Assembly: GCF_013032505.1 (NCBI RefSeq)
Contig: NZ_WQCG01000001.1
Span: 1,116,001 to 1,180,000 of the forward strand
Source: Ruegeria atlantica
GTDB lineage: Bacteria; Pseudomonadota; Alphaproteobacteria; Rhodobacterales; Rhodobacteraceae
Length of the DNA: 64,000 bases
Reading direction: 5' to 3'
Shown: positions 52,381-61,921 of the stretch, piece by piece
Position numbering within the stretch: position 1 is the first letter of the stretch
How the letters are laid out: the number at the start of each line of letters is the position of its first letter
Position numbers and translations under genes: made by a program
The notes under the pieces: generated by a model
Databases searched by the model: none
The model's input: the letters and a program-made list of their open reading frames with translations, nothing else
Told to the model about the DNA's origin: nothing

Positions 52381-54153
52381 ATGACGACTGACCAGATTAT
52401 TCTATTTTCCCTTTTCGCCATTGTGTTTGGGATGTTGCTTTGGGGGAAGTTCCGATACGACCTCGTGGCCTTCACCGCGCTTTTGATCGGAGTTACGCTG
52501 GGTGTTGTACCAGTAGATGACGCTTTTGCCGGGTTCGGGCATCCTGCCACTATAATTGTCGCTCTGGTTTTGGTTGTCTCAGCGGGGCTTGTCCGATCTG
52601 GAGCTGTCTTTCTGATTACGCGCACGCTGGTCGATGCCTCGCGCGGGCTTGGTGCGCATATCGCCCTTATGGGCGGAATCGGCGCGGTTCTCTCGGCCTT
52701 TATGAACAACGTGGCCGCGCTGGCGCTTTTGATGCCGGTTGATATTCAAACCGCGCGCAAAGCGGGGCGTTCGGTCGGGCTGACGCTGATGCCGCTGAGC
52801 TTTGCCACCATTCTTGGCGGTATGGCTACGTTGATCGGAACGCCACCCAATATCATCATTGCTTCGATCCGGGCAGAAACCCTGGGCGAACCATTTCGCA
52901 TGTTCGACTTCGCCCCGGTTGGCGGTCTGGCCGCCATTGCTGGTCTTACATTCGTCGCACTGGTCGGCTGGCGGTTGATCCCCAATCGGGGAACTCAGGA
53001 AGAGGCCTCGGAAACCCTAGCCGAGTACATCGCGGAATTGACCGTCCCGCCCGAATCCTCGCAGATCGGAAAACGTGTCAGCGAGCTTTACGAAGCCGCC
53101 GAGAAATCCGACGTGGCCATCATCGGCTTGATCCGGGACGGCAAGCGGCGATACGGCCGGTCGGCCCACGCAACGCTTAAACAGGGCGACGCGCTGGTTC
53201 TTGAAGCGCGCCCTGAGGCGCTGGACGAATTCCGCACAGCGCTGAACCTCGATTTCTCGGATACCCGTCGACAGGAATTGCTGACCGCCGAAGGGGACGG
53301 CCTGGAAGTGGTTGAAGTTGTCGTGCCATTGAACGCGCGCGCCACTGGCCGCACCGCGCAGGGCCTGGGACTGGCCTGGCGTCAGAGCACCGTTCTCATG
53401 GGGATTTCACGTCAGGGCCGCCGCATAACGGAGCAGGTACGCAAAACTGAGATTGAAGCAGGCGACATATTGCTGTTGCTCTGCCCACGCGACCGCAGCG
53501 CTGATGTGACCGAGTGGCTGGGCTGCTTGCCACTGGCCGAACGCGGCTTGAATGTCACCGCCAACGAAAAGGCGTGGCTGGCCATTGGTCTGTTTGCCGC
53601 CGCCGTCCTGGCGGCCAGTGTCGGGTTGATCTACCTGCCTATCGCTTTGGGGCTAGTCGTCGTCGCCTACGTGCTGACCAAGATCATGCCGATTGCCGAT
53701 ATCTATAATCATATCGAATGGCCTGTTGTCGTGCTGCTGGGTTCGATGATCCCGCTAGGCAGCGCATTGGAGACATCCGGCGGTACGGAACTTATTGCCA
53801 ACGCGTTGATACAATTGACCAATGGGTTGCCTGCCTGGGCCATTCTGACTGTACTTATGGTGGTCACCATGACCCTATCGGACGTGCTGAACAATACGGC
53901 CACCGCCATTGTTGCGGCTCCGGTCGGCATCCAGATGGCCCGCACGCTTGAGGTTTCACCCGACCCGTTCCTGATGACGGTTGCCGTTGCTGCCTCAGCC
54001 GCGTTCCTGACGCCGATCGGGCATAAGAACAATACGCTGGTGCTGGGGCCCGGAGGGTATCAGTTTAGCGATTATTGGCGCATGGGGTTGCCGCTGGAAA
54101 TCCTGATCATCGCCGTTTCCATTCCCGCCATCCTTGTCTTCTGGCCTCTTTGA
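52381..54153 (+). CDS. SLC13/ArsB-type anion transporter with RCK_C domains
   Basis: 590 residues. Membrane segments flank a cytosolic pair of TrkA/RCK_C domains (about 205-290 and 300-385: SQIGKRVSELYEAAEKSDVAIIGLIRDG and ARATGRTAQGLGLAWRQSTVLMGISRQG). The DASS motif SAFMNNVAALALLMPV (about 103-118) and FATILGGMATLIGTPPNIIIAS (about 141-162), repeated near the C-terminus as SDVLNNTATAIVAAPVG and FLTPIGHKNNTLVLGPGGY, indicate a sodium- or proton-coupled carboxylate or sulfate carrier. It is related in layout to the gene at 58361. Confidence 0.85.
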   Translation: MTTDQIILFSLFAIVFGMLLWGKFRYDLVAFTALLIGVTLGVVPVDDAFAGFGHPATIIVALVLVVSAGLVRSGAVFLITRTLVDASRGLGAHIALMGGIGAVLSAFMNNVAALALLMPVDIQTARKAGRSVGLTLMPLSFATILGGMATLIGTPPNIIIASIRAETLGEPFRMFDFAPVGGLAAIAGLTFVALVGWRLIPNRGTQEEASETLAEYIAELTVPPESSQIGKRVSELYEAAEKSDVAIIGLIRDGKRRYGRSAHATLKQGDALVLEARPEALDEFRTALNLDFSDTRRQELLTAEGDGLEVVEVVVPLNARATGRTAQGLGLAWRQSTVLMGISRQGRRITEQVRKTEIEAGDILLLLCPRDRSADVTEWLGCLPLAERGLNVTANEKAWLAIGLFAAAVLAASVGLIYLPIALGLVVVAYVLTKIMPIADIYNHIEWPVVVLLGSMIPLGSALETSGGTELIANALIQLTNGLPAWAILTVLMVVTMTLSDVLNNTATAIVAAPVGIQMARTLEVSPDPFLMTVAVAASAAFLTPIGHKNNTLVLGPGGYQFSDYWRMGLPLEILIIAVSIPAILVFWPL

Positions 54154-54169
54154 CGGATAAGAGCCATTC

Positions 54170-54904
54170 ATGAAACGATTTCTGATCCTGCAACTACGCC
54201 CGGAAACCGATGCTTCGGATGCCGAATATGCCTCGATCCTGGACAAAACCGGGCTGAAACACGAGCAAACCCATCGCATTCGTCTGGATTGCGAGGACTT
54301 GCCTGCGGATCTGGATGTCACGGACTATGCCGGGGTGATCGTCGGCGGTGGACCGGGATGCGTCAGTGACGATCCAGCAACCAAATCGGAAACCGATGCA
54401 CGTACCGAGGCGGCCATCATGGGATTGATGCCGCAGGTCATCGCACAGGATCATCCGTTTATGGGGTGCTGCTATGGGCTGGGCATATTGGCTGCCCATC
54501 TTGGCGGTGAGGTCAGCAAAGAAAGATATGGCGAACCGGTAGGACCTTCGACTTGCCACCTGACCGAAGACGGGGCGCAAGACCCGCTGACGTCGGGACT
54601 GACCGGAACATTCGACGCCTTCGTGGGTCACAAAGAGGCCGTGCAGGCGCTGCCCGACGGATGCGTTCATCTACTGGCCTCGGAACCGTGTCCGTTTCAG
54701 ATGATCCGCTGGGGACAGAACGTTTACGCCACGCAGTTTCACCCGGAAGCCGACGCGCGTGATTTCGAACAGCGCATCAACATCTACAAGAACCACGGTT
54801 ATTTCCCGCCCGAGGACGCCCAGCGCCTGATCGATATCTGCCATGCTGCGGATGTTACACAACCGGCCGAAATCCTCCGCAGGTTCGCGGAACGCTACGG
54901 ATGA
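54170..54904 (+). CDS. Type 1 glutamine amidotransferase-like protein
   Basis: 244 residues. The class I GATase fold has the oxyanion strand GVIVGGGPGCVSDD (about 54-67), the nucleophile in HPFMGCCYGLGILAAHLGG (Cys about 102), and the His/Glu pair in YATQFHPEADARDFEQRI (about 187-204). No synthetase domain is attached, so it may act as a free amidase or hydrolase. It is 16 bases after the transporter gene, suggesting co-expression. Confidence 0.85.
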   Translation: MKRFLILQLRPETDASDAEYASILDKTGLKHEQTHRIRLDCEDLPADLDVTDYAGVIVGGGPGCVSDDPATKSETDARTEAAIMGLMPQVIAQDHPFMGCCYGLGILAAHLGGEVSKERYGEPVGPSTCHLTEDGAQDPLTSGLTGTFDAFVGHKEAVQALPDGCVHLLASEPCPFQMIRWGQNVYATQFHPEADARDFEQRINIYKNHGYFPPEDAQRLIDICHAADVTQPAEILRRFAERYG

Positions 54905-54976
54905 CCTAACGGCGTTATTGCCTGATCCGCAACCGCTCGCTTAGGGTGGCCCGAACGGCTTTGGGAGGAGTTGTTC

Positions 54977-55834
54977 TTGGATCTTCTAATAAATGTCGGC
55001 CTGCCACTGTCGCTGGCCATTATCATGCTTTCTCTGGGCGTCGGGCTAGAGGTCGCAGATTTCCGCCGCGTCTTTAGCCGACGCTATCCATTTGCCATCG
55101 GCGCGTTGTGTCAGGTTGTACTGCTGCCGGTCGCGGCTTTTGTCACGGTCACACTTTTTGCGTTGCCACCCGAGATCGCCGTCGGCTTCATGATCCTCAG
55201 CTTTTGTCCCGGCGGCGTGACCAGCAACATCCTGTCGAAACTGGCAAAGGGTGATGTTGCCCTGTCGGTCAGCCTGACTGCCGTCATAAGCCTGCTGTCG
55301 ATGGTGACCGTGCCCTTTCTTGCCGCTTGGTCAGTGAACTATTTCATGGGCGATGCCGCACCCGAGGTTTCCATTACGGGATTGGCCATTGCGATGTTCC
55401 TGATCACTACGTTGCCCGTGGCGCTTGGCGTCACACTGCGCAGCTTTGCAACTGACTTTGCGAAGCGGCTTGAGCCTGTGTTGTCCAAGATTGCAACTGT
55501 CCTGTTCATGCTGATCGTTTTGGCGGCGCTGGCTGGTAACTGGCAGCTTTTTGTCGATAACCTTGGAGTTATGGGCGCGGGTTTGATCTCATTGAACATC
55601 GCATTGTTGCTGATCGGCTTGGGGCTGGCGCGCGCAGCAAACCTGACGTGGGACGAAAGCAAGACGGTCTCCATCGAAACCGGAATACAAAACTCGACAC
55701 TTGGGATTACACTGGCTGCATTGATCACGGCGACGGAAAGCGGGTTCAGCCCGTTGGCCCTGCCCTCGGCTGTGTACGGAATAACGATGTATGTTGTGGC
55801 CTTGCCCTTCATCCTTTGGTTCCGCAGCCGCTGA
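54977..55834 (+). CDS. Bile acid:sodium symporter family (BASS) protein
   Basis: 285 residues with about nine helices. GGAGGAG is six bases before a TTG at 54977, a better start than the TTG at 54971. The family features are ALPPEIAVGFMILSFCPGGVTSNILSKLAKGDVALSVSLTA (about 62-102) and ETGIQNSTLGITLAALI (about 235-251), two sodium-site segments. Bacterial members transport pantoate, pyruvate or organic acids; a bile acid substrate is not implied. Confidence 0.83.
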   Translation: MDLLINVGLPLSLAIIMLSLGVGLEVADFRRVFSRRYPFAIGALCQVVLLPVAAFVTVTLFALPPEIAVGFMILSFCPGGVTSNILSKLAKGDVALSVSLTAVISLLSMVTVPFLAAWSVNYFMGDAAPEVSITGLAIAMFLITTLPVALGVTLRSFATDFAKRLEPVLSKIATVLFMLIVLAALAGNWQLFVDNLGVMGAGLISLNIALLLIGLGLARAANLTWDESKTVSIETGIQNSTLGITLAALITATESGFSPLALPSAVYGITMYVVALPFILWFRSR

Positions 55835-55845
55835 AAGGACAAGAC

Positions 55846-57507
55846 ATGACGAATAACTCTGCCGATGCCATCGTCGTGGGGGCTGGGCTGGCCGGGCTGG
55901 CCGCCGCAGCTGAACTGGGTGACCGGGGCAAAAAGGTGATCGTGGTTGATCAAGAACCCGCGCATTTCCTGGGCGGTCAGGCGTTCTGGAGCCTTGGTGG
56001 GCTCTTTATGGTCGACACGCCAGAACAGCGGCGTATGGGAATCAAAGACAGCTATGATCTGGCACTGCGCGACTGGATGGGCAGCGCGCAGTTCGACCGC
56101 GACGAGGACGCATGGCCTCGCAAATGGGCCGAGGCTTATGTGGAATTTGCCGCCGGCGAGATGCGCCCTTGGCTGCATGATATGGGCTTGCGCTGGTTCC
56201 CAATTGTAGGTTGGGCCGAGCGCGGTGGATCGTATGCGGACGGACACGGAAACTCTGTGCCCCGCTTTCATATCACTTGGGGAACAGGTCCGGGCGTTCT
56301 GGAACATTTCAAACGCCGCGTTCGCGAACATGTCAGCAACGGATTGATCGAGCTGAAATTCCGCCATCAGGTCAGCCACATCATCATGCAGAATGGCGCG
56401 GCTAAGGGAGTTTCGGGCGAGGTTCTGGCCGACGACACTGCACCCCACGGCACCAAGACCAACCGCGATGAAGTCGGAGAGTTCGAGTTTTACGCCCCTG
56501 CCGTCATAGTCACCTCTGGAGGTATCGGAGGCAACTTTGAAATGGTGCGCAAAAACTGGCCACGCGATCGTCTGGGCGAGCCGCCAAAAGACATGGTCGC
56601 TGGCGTGCCATTCCACGTCGATGGACGCATGATCGGTATCAGCGAAAAGGCCGGCGGTCATGTCATCAACGGCGACCGGATGTGGCATTATACCGAGGGC
56701 GTTCGTAACTGGAATCCGATCTGGCCATCGCACGGCATTCGCATTCTGCCCGGCCCAAGCTCGATGTGGTTCGACGCCGAAGGCAACCGGTTGAAACCGC
56801 CATGCCTGCCGGGTTTTGATACGCTGGGGACGTTGAAGGAAATCCTGAAGACCGGCCATGAATACAGCTGGTTCGTTCTGACCCAGAAGGTGATCAAAAA
56901 GGAATTCGCCCTATCCGGGTCCGAACAGAACCCCGACATGACCGACGGCGGTTGGAAAGAGGTTCTGTTCCAACGTATCCTGACAGGCTCCAAGGCCACT
57001 GCGCCGGTTGAAGCGTTCAAGGAACATGGCGAGGACTTCATTGTCGCCAACACCCTCACCGAACTGGTGAACGGCATGAACCATCTGGGTGGCGGACTGA
57101 TTGATGAGGCGCACCTGCGCGCTCAGATCGAGGCACGCGATTCCCAGATCGACAACCCGTTCACCAAGGATGCGCAGATGGCCGCCATTCTGGCCGCGCG
57201 AAATTATCGTGGCGACAAATTGATCCGGACTGCCAAGCCACACAAGTTCCTCGACCCGGCCAATGGCCCGCTGATTGCAGTTAAACTGCACGTGCTGACA
57301 CGCAAAACGCTGGGTGGGCTGCAGACCAATTTGGATAGCCAAATGGTTGGCGAAGACGGTCAGGTCATTCCTGGCCTGTTCGCAGCCGGAGAGGTCGCGG
57401 GTTTCGGCGGCGGTGGCTATCACGGCTACAACGCGCTTGAAGGTTCGTTCCTGGGCGGCTGCATCTTCTCGGGCCGCAATGCAGGGCGGTCAAGGGCCGT
57501 CGCGTGA
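55846..57507 (+). CDS. FAD-binding dehydrogenase (3-ketosteroid dehydrogenase/fumarate reductase-like)
   Basis: 553 residues from the ATG at 55846. FAD motif ADAIVVGAGLAGLAAAAELGDRGKKVIVVDQE (about 6-37), then GGQAFWSLGGLFMVDTPEQRRMG, and the C-terminal GLFAAGEVAGFGGGGYHGYNALEGSFLGGCIFSGRNAG (about 509-546) typical of the flavoprotein dehydrogenase superfamily. The enzyme is a predicted oxidoreductase of unknown substrate. The gene is 12 bases after the BASS gene, so the two may share a substrate pathway. Confidence 0.82.
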   Translation: MTNNSADAIVVGAGLAGLAAAAELGDRGKKVIVVDQEPAHFLGGQAFWSLGGLFMVDTPEQRRMGIKDSYDLALRDWMGSAQFDRDEDAWPRKWAEAYVEFAAGEMRPWLHDMGLRWFPIVGWAERGGSYADGHGNSVPRFHITWGTGPGVLEHFKRRVREHVSNGLIELKFRHQVSHIIMQNGAAKGVSGEVLADDTAPHGTKTNRDEVGEFEFYAPAVIVTSGGIGGNFEMVRKNWPRDRLGEPPKDMVAGVPFHVDGRMIGISEKAGGHVINGDRMWHYTEGVRNWNPIWPSHGIRILPGPSSMWFDAEGNRLKPPCLPGFDTLGTLKEILKTGHEYSWFVLTQKVIKKEFALSGSEQNPDMTDGGWKEVLFQRILTGSKATAPVEAFKEHGEDFIVANTLTELVNGMNHLGGGLIDEAHLRAQIEARDSQIDNPFTKDAQMAAILAARNYRGDKLIRTAKPHKFLDPANGPLIAVKLHVLTRKTLGGLQTNLDSQMVGEDGQVIPGLFAAGEVAGFGGGGYHGYNALEGSFLGGCIFSGRNAGRSRAVA

Positions 57508-57521
57508 CGCCCCTTTAAGCT

Positions 57522-58262
57522 CTACTGTTCCCGGGCAAACTGCACGACGGATTGCCCGGCGCTGTCCAACAACACCAGCGTATCCCCTTTGAAGGCATAG
57601 GCCGTAACGCCCTGCAATGCCTTGAAGAACTGCCGCTCCACCTCATCCAGAGGCGGTGGGCAGGCCATTAAAGTTGCCGCCATGTTGTCCGGGAATTCGA
57701 TAGTGTTGCCCGCGATCTGCGCCTGGCCGGAAAACCGGTTGCATCCACCGCTGCCAGAAAACGCACCATCATTTGCGAATGAAAGCGCCGGGCGCCTTTC
57801 AGTTTCAAGTGCTGCGCCATTCAGGCCGGTTGCGGTCCAATTGGTGTTTTCCAGCATTTCTGCCCCCGGCGGTTGCACTTTGACAAGCATCAGATCAGTC
57901 GCGTTCCCGGCCCCATTCGTCAAAACCGGATAAGCGGTATCGGTTGTGAACAACAGCTTGTCGCCCTGGAAAATCGATCCCCGCACCACATAACGCATCC
58001 CTTCTTGAATTAGGGCGTCGTCATAGATCAACTCGAATTGCGCCGGCACTCCGGTCAAAGCGTATCGCTTGGCAGACAGGGTCACCGACGGTGCGTCCGC
58101 GCGCGAGACGTCCTGCAATTGAACATATAATGTGGCATCTGGTGGAACGGCGATGCGTTCGCGATATGCGGCTGTACCTTCTATCGTTCCGCCAATGGCC
58201 GCGCTGCTCAGCATGGCTGATGTGGCCGCAACCGTAAGCGCAGTGTATCCGGTCTTGAGCAT
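57522..58262 (-). CDS. YbaY/YscW-type domain plus META domain secreted protein
   Basis: 246 residues. A signal peptide is followed by a YbaY/YscW-like beta domain (about 27-118: IEGTAAYRERIAVPPDATLYVQLQDVS) and a META/HslJ domain (about 135-246) with NTNWTATGLNGAALETERRPALSF and GGCNRFSGQAQIAGNTI. Both are small envelope domains; META proteins are linked to heat or antibiotic stress. The role is not known. It is convergent with the flavoprotein. Confidence 0.83.
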   Translation of the reverse strand: MLKTGYTALTVAATSAMLSSAAIGGTIEGTAAYRERIAVPPDATLYVQLQDVSRADAPSVTLSAKRYALTGVPAQFELIYDDALIQEGMRYVVRGSIFQGDKLLFTTDTAYPVLTNGAGNATDLMLVKVQPPGAEMLENTNWTATGLNGAALETERRPALSFANDGAFSGSGGCNRFSGQAQIAGNTIEFPDNMAATLMACPPPLDEVERQFFKALQGVTAYAFKGDTLVLLDSAGQSVVQFAREQ

Positions 58263-58360
58263 TGATGTGCTCCTTTTCGCAAAATCACGTATTCAAAACA
58301 TTGTATGAGGTTTTGATTTTACAAGGACTTCGCCGGAAAACCAGCGGTTCTGCGCCGAAG

Positions 58361-60139
58361 TCAAAGTGGCCAGATCAATGGGATCAGCAGCGAAGCCAGC
58401 AGCCCCACAGTCAGGTTGAGCGGCACGCCAACTTTCAGAAAATCTGTGAACCTGTATCCACCGGGACCGTAAACCATCATATTTGTCTGATATCCGATCG
58501 GGGTCGCGAATGAGGCCGAAGCCGCCACCATGACCGCCACCACCAGAGGACGCGGGTCGATCCCCACCGCCTGTGCCAACCCGATAGCAATCGGCGTCAC
58601 CACAACCGCCACAGCGTTATTCGACACAAGTTCTGTCAGCACGGAGGTCAGCAGATAGACCGCCCAGATAATCAAGAATGGCGGCAAGGCGCCAAGACCC
58701 GGCGCCACGGCCTCGACAATCAAGGACACTGCACCGGATTTATCTAACGCTGCGCCTATGGCCAGCATTGCAAAGATCAGGGCCAGCAGTCGTCCTTCGA
58801 CAAATGAAAACGCCTCATCCGCGTCGATGCAGCGGGTGATCAAAACAACAGCAACAGCCAGAATGGACAACAGCAGGATCGGCGCGACACCCAGTGCGGC
58901 CAGCACAACGATCCCCACTAGCGACCCAATGGCAATCGGCGCATGGCTGCGGCGGAACGCGCGGGCCGAAGGTTGGGTCACATCGACCATATCCATGTCA
59001 GCCGCCAGCTTCTGAATATCGGCCGGCGAGCCCTCCAGCAGCAGCGTGTCACCGACCCGAACGACCAGATCATCCAACTGACGACCGATATTCTGGTTCC
59101 GCCGATGCACCGCCAGAACGTAAACGCCGTAACGACGACGTAGACGCATCGTGCCCAATGTTCGCCCGACCATGCGGCAGCCGGGGGTAATCAGCACTTC
59201 GACCGTTTTGGTTTCGACCGCCGAGACCTGGTCGACGCGCTTAAGCTCCTTGTTGGTCTGCAAGCTCAGCAATTCCGTCATCTCGGTTCGAAGAACCACA
59301 CGGTCGCCGACTTTCAAGGCGACGCCTTTGAGGTTGCGACGCAGCGACTCGTCGCCGCGCACGACATCGATCAACCGCACGCCCTGACGCTTGAACAGCT
59401 GCACCCCCGTCACTTCGCGCCCGATCAGGTTGCTGTCGGGGGGGATCACGGCCTCAGTAAAGAACTTCATCTTCGACCGGTCGCTGAGCATGGATGCCAT
59501 GCTGTCGCGATCAGGCAGCAGGCGCGGCGCAACAAAGCGCAGGTAGAACATGCCGTAAATCACTAGCGCAATGCCCAGCGGCGTTACCTCGAAGATCGTA
59601 AACGGGGTCATCCCCTGCGCCCGCGAAACACCATCCACCAACAAGTTGGTCGAGGTCCCGATGAGGGTCAGTGTACCGCCAAGAATAGCTGCATAGCTAA
59701 GCGGGATAAGCAGTTTCGACGCCTGCACATTCAGTGTGCGCGCGATCTGAATGAACACAGGGATCATGACGACCACAACCGGTGTATTTGAAACCACCGC
59801 CGAGGCCAAAACGACAAAGGCCATCAACGTCGCGATAGCCGCCTTGGGATTCACCTGTGCCTGTTTCTGTGCAATCGAAGTGAAGGCGTCCAATGCTCCG
59901 GTACGTACCAAGGCCCCCATGATGATAAACATCGCCGCAATCGTCCATGGCGCAGGGTTTGACAGGACAGCCAGGGCACTTTGATAGGGTAAAATGCCGG
60001 TCACCAACATCACGGCGACACCACCGATAGCGACAACTTCAGTCGGATAAACCTCGCGCAGGAACATGATGAACATGCCTGCAACGACCAACAGCGCCAA
60101 TATCGCGCTTCCCATTTCTGTCAGCTGAAGGAATTGCAT
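58361..60139 (-). CDS. SLC13-type transporter with RCK_C domains
   Basis: 592 residues. The layout equals that of the gene at 52381: membrane halves around two TrkA_C domains (about 215-300 and 305-390). DASS motifs are SAVVSNTPVVVVMIPVFIQ (about 114-132), SYAAILGGTLTLIGTSTNLLVDG (about 148-170), ELVSNNAVAVVVTPIAIGL and ASFATPIGYQTNMMVYGPGGYRFTDF near the C-terminus. The carried anion is unknown; sulfate, phosphate or carboxylates are all family options. Little sequence identity to the other copy outside motifs suggests separate substrates. Confidence 0.85.
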   Translation of the reverse strand: MQFLQLTEMGSAILALLVVAGMFIMFLREVYPTEVVAIGGVAVMLVTGILPYQSALAVLSNPAPWTIAAMFIIMGALVRTGALDAFTSIAQKQAQVNPKAAIATLMAFVVLASAVVSNTPVVVVMIPVFIQIARTLNVQASKLLIPLSYAAILGGTLTLIGTSTNLLVDGVSRAQGMTPFTIFEVTPLGIALVIYGMFYLRFVAPRLLPDRDSMASMLSDRSKMKFFTEAVIPPDSNLIGREVTGVQLFKRQGVRLIDVVRGDESLRRNLKGVALKVGDRVVLRTEMTELLSLQTNKELKRVDQVSAVETKTVEVLITPGCRMVGRTLGTMRLRRRYGVYVLAVHRRNQNIGRQLDDLVVRVGDTLLLEGSPADIQKLAADMDMVDVTQPSARAFRRSHAPIAIGSLVGIVVLAALGVAPILLLSILAVAVVLITRCIDADEAFSFVEGRLLALIFAMLAIGAALDKSGAVSLIVEAVAPGLGALPPFLIIWAVYLLTSVLTELVSNNAVAVVVTPIAIGLAQAVGIDPRPLVVAVMVAASASFATPIGYQTNMMVYGPGGYRFTDFLKVGVPLNLTVGLLASLLIPLIWPL

Positions 60140-60229
60140 TCTTGGTATTCTGTCCGAACCCTGGCCTGGCTTACGCGCCCGTCAGGCAGTTTCACGCATT
60201 GCGCGCGACAGAGCAAGCCTGACGTGCCC

Positions 60230-61045
60230 TTATTGCGGTCCGGCCTGCTGCAAACGTCCGCCAACGCGTACCATTTGAACAGATTTAGCCTGCCCGTCGC
60301 GATCATCGGTTTCAACAAACACACCGCTTAGCGTGGCCTCGCCATTGGCCGGAGTGAACCGGGCCTTTGGCATACCAGTGATAAAGCGGCGCATCGGCTC
60401 CAGCTTGTCCATCCCAATGACCGAGTCATAGTCACCGCACATGCCCGCATCCGTCAGATAGGCCGTACCACCTGGCAGTACCTGTGCATCCGCGGTCGGT
60501 ACGTGCGTGTGCGTGCCCACCACAAGGCTGGCGCGTTTGTCGCAATAGTGCCCCATGGCCATTTTTTCGGACGTCGCTTCACAGTGCATATCAACGATGA
60601 TCGCCTGCGCCTGCCCACCACGCGGGTGCGATTTCAGGATTGGTTCAATAGCCGAGAACGGATCATCAAAGGGGCGTTTCATGAAGACTTGGCCCAAAAC
60701 CTGAACAACCAGAACCTTGCGTCCGCCCGGCGCGGTGTACAACCGATGACCCCTGCCCGGCGCGCCCTTGGCAAAGTTCACCGGGCGCACAATACGGGGT
60801 TCACTTTCGATGAATTGCAGCATGTCTTTCTGGTCGAACGCGTGGTCGCCAAGCGTCAGGCAATCGGCCCCGGCATCCAGCAACAGCTTTGCGTGATCCC
60901 CGGTCAGACCCATCCCGTTCGAGGCGTTTTCGCCATTCACCACGACAAAATCCAGGCGCCATTCGTCGCGCAAGCGCGGTAAATGTTGCTGAATGGCCGC
61001 GCGCCCGGCGCGGCCCATGACGTCACCCAGAAAAAGTATTCTCAT
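60230..61045 (-). CDS. YmdB family metallophosphoesterase
   Basis: 271 residues from the ATG at 61045. The dinuclear metal site is complete: LFLGDVMGRAGR (about 4-15), VVNGENASNGMG (about 37-48), LGDHAFDQ (about 67-74), IVDMHCEATSEKMAMGHY (about 147-164), GTHTHVPTADAQVLPGGTAYLTDAGMCGD (about 173-201). YmdB-type enzymes hydrolyse cyclic nucleotides and affect biofilm behaviour in Bacillus. The role in alphaproteobacteria is less clear. It diverges from the DUF333 lipoprotein gene. Confidence 0.9.
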   Translation of the reverse strand: MRILFLGDVMGRAGRAAIQQHLPRLRDEWRLDFVVVNGENASNGMGLTGDHAKLLLDAGADCLTLGDHAFDQKDMLQFIESEPRIVRPVNFAKGAPGRGHRLYTAPGGRKVLVVQVLGQVFMKRPFDDPFSAIEPILKSHPRGGQAQAIIVDMHCEATSEKMAMGHYCDKRASLVVGTHTHVPTADAQVLPGGTAYLTDAGMCGDYDSVIGMDKLEPMRRFITGMPKARFTPANGEATLSGVFVETDDRDGQAKSVQMVRVGGRLQQAGPQ

Positions 61046-61133
61046 CCTTAACGTCCTAAGTGTGGTATCCGACAAGCACAAGTGGTTAAGCTGCCGCCAC
61101 GCATTGTGAAAACGCCTTGGACAGGAGACGTTA

Positions 61134-61361
61134 ATGACCCGTTACATTATTCCCGCAGCCCTGCTTGCGCCTCTCGCCGCCTGCGAGCAGGCCCCGGATC
61201 AGCCAGTTGGACTTGCCAACCCGGCCGCGACCTTCTGCATAGAGCAGGGCGGACAATATGAAATACAAGATGGTGAGAATGGTCAGACCGGGATTTGCAC
61301 ATTGCCCGATGGGTCGAAAAAGGATGCTTGGGAATACTTCCGTGCCGAAAACATGGGTTAG
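61134..61361 (+). CDS. DUF333 lipoprotein
   Basis: 75 residues. A signal sequence ends in a lipobox LAAC (Cys17). The DUF333 domain follows: NPAATFCIEQGGQYEIQDGENGQTGICTLPDGSKKDAWEYFR, with two cysteines likely forming a disulfide. The protein is envelope-attached; the function is unknown. It overlaps the 3' end of the 5-FCL gene on the other strand by four bases. Confidence 0.85.
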   Translation: MTRYIIPAALLAPLAACEQAPDQPVGLANPAATFCIEQGGQYEIQDGENGQTGICTLPDGSKKDAWEYFRAENMG

Positions 61362-61921
61362 GCTTCGAAAGTCAGAACGCGACTTTCGGTGATAACCATA
61401 TCCAGCGGCTGATCCGTGGGTTCCAGCGGAAGCCCTTCGGCTTCTTGCGCGTCAAAGGCAAACCCGATGGCCAAAGTGGGTCGCTTGGCGCGCAACCCTT
61501 CAAGCGTGCGGTCATAAAAACCTCCACCATAACCCAGCCGGCCACCCTGCGCGTCAAAGGCCACCAGCGGCACGATCAGGATCTCGGGGTCGAAATAATC
61601 TTCAACCTCAGGCACTTTGGCCCCGAAAGGGCCGTCTTTCAGTACGCCCTCGGGTGTCCAGCGCGAAAACCGTAGCGGCTGCCCGGCTGCCTGAATGACC
61701 GGCACACCAACCGCGCCATAAGCGGACGCCTCGGCCATGGCCGGCAGCGGGTCGATTTCAGTGCGGATCGGCATATACCCCGACGTAGGTACGCCGCGAT
61801 GGCCCGCCAGCACTTCAGACAATCGCCCGGCTGCTCCCGGTAAACGCACATCGAACGCCACCTTGCGGCGCGCAAAAGCCGCCTTGCGCGCGGCAGCCTT
61901 GATTTCAGTCAGATCGGTCAC
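61358..61921 (-). CDS. 5-formyltetrahydrofolate cyclo-ligase
   Basis: 187 residues, GTG start at 61921. The fold shows the basic nucleotide-binding N-terminus (KAAARKAAFARRK), GYMPIRTEIDPLPAM (about 48-62), and the metal/ATP loop PLVAFDAQGGRLGYGGGFYDRTL (about 132-154). It converts 5-formyl-THF to 5,10-methenyl-THF, returning an inhibitory folate to use. Its start overlaps the mgtE stop (GTGA). Confidence 0.92.
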   Translation of the reverse strand: MTDLTEIKAAARKAAFARRKVAFDVRLPGAAGRLSEVLAGHRGVPTSGYMPIRTEIDPLPAMAEASAYGAVGVPVIQAAGQPLRFSRWTPEGVLKDGPFGAKVPEVEDYFDPEILIVPLVAFDAQGGRLGYGGGFYDRTLEGLRAKRPTLAIGFAFDAQEAEGLPLEPTDQPLDMVITESRVLTFEA

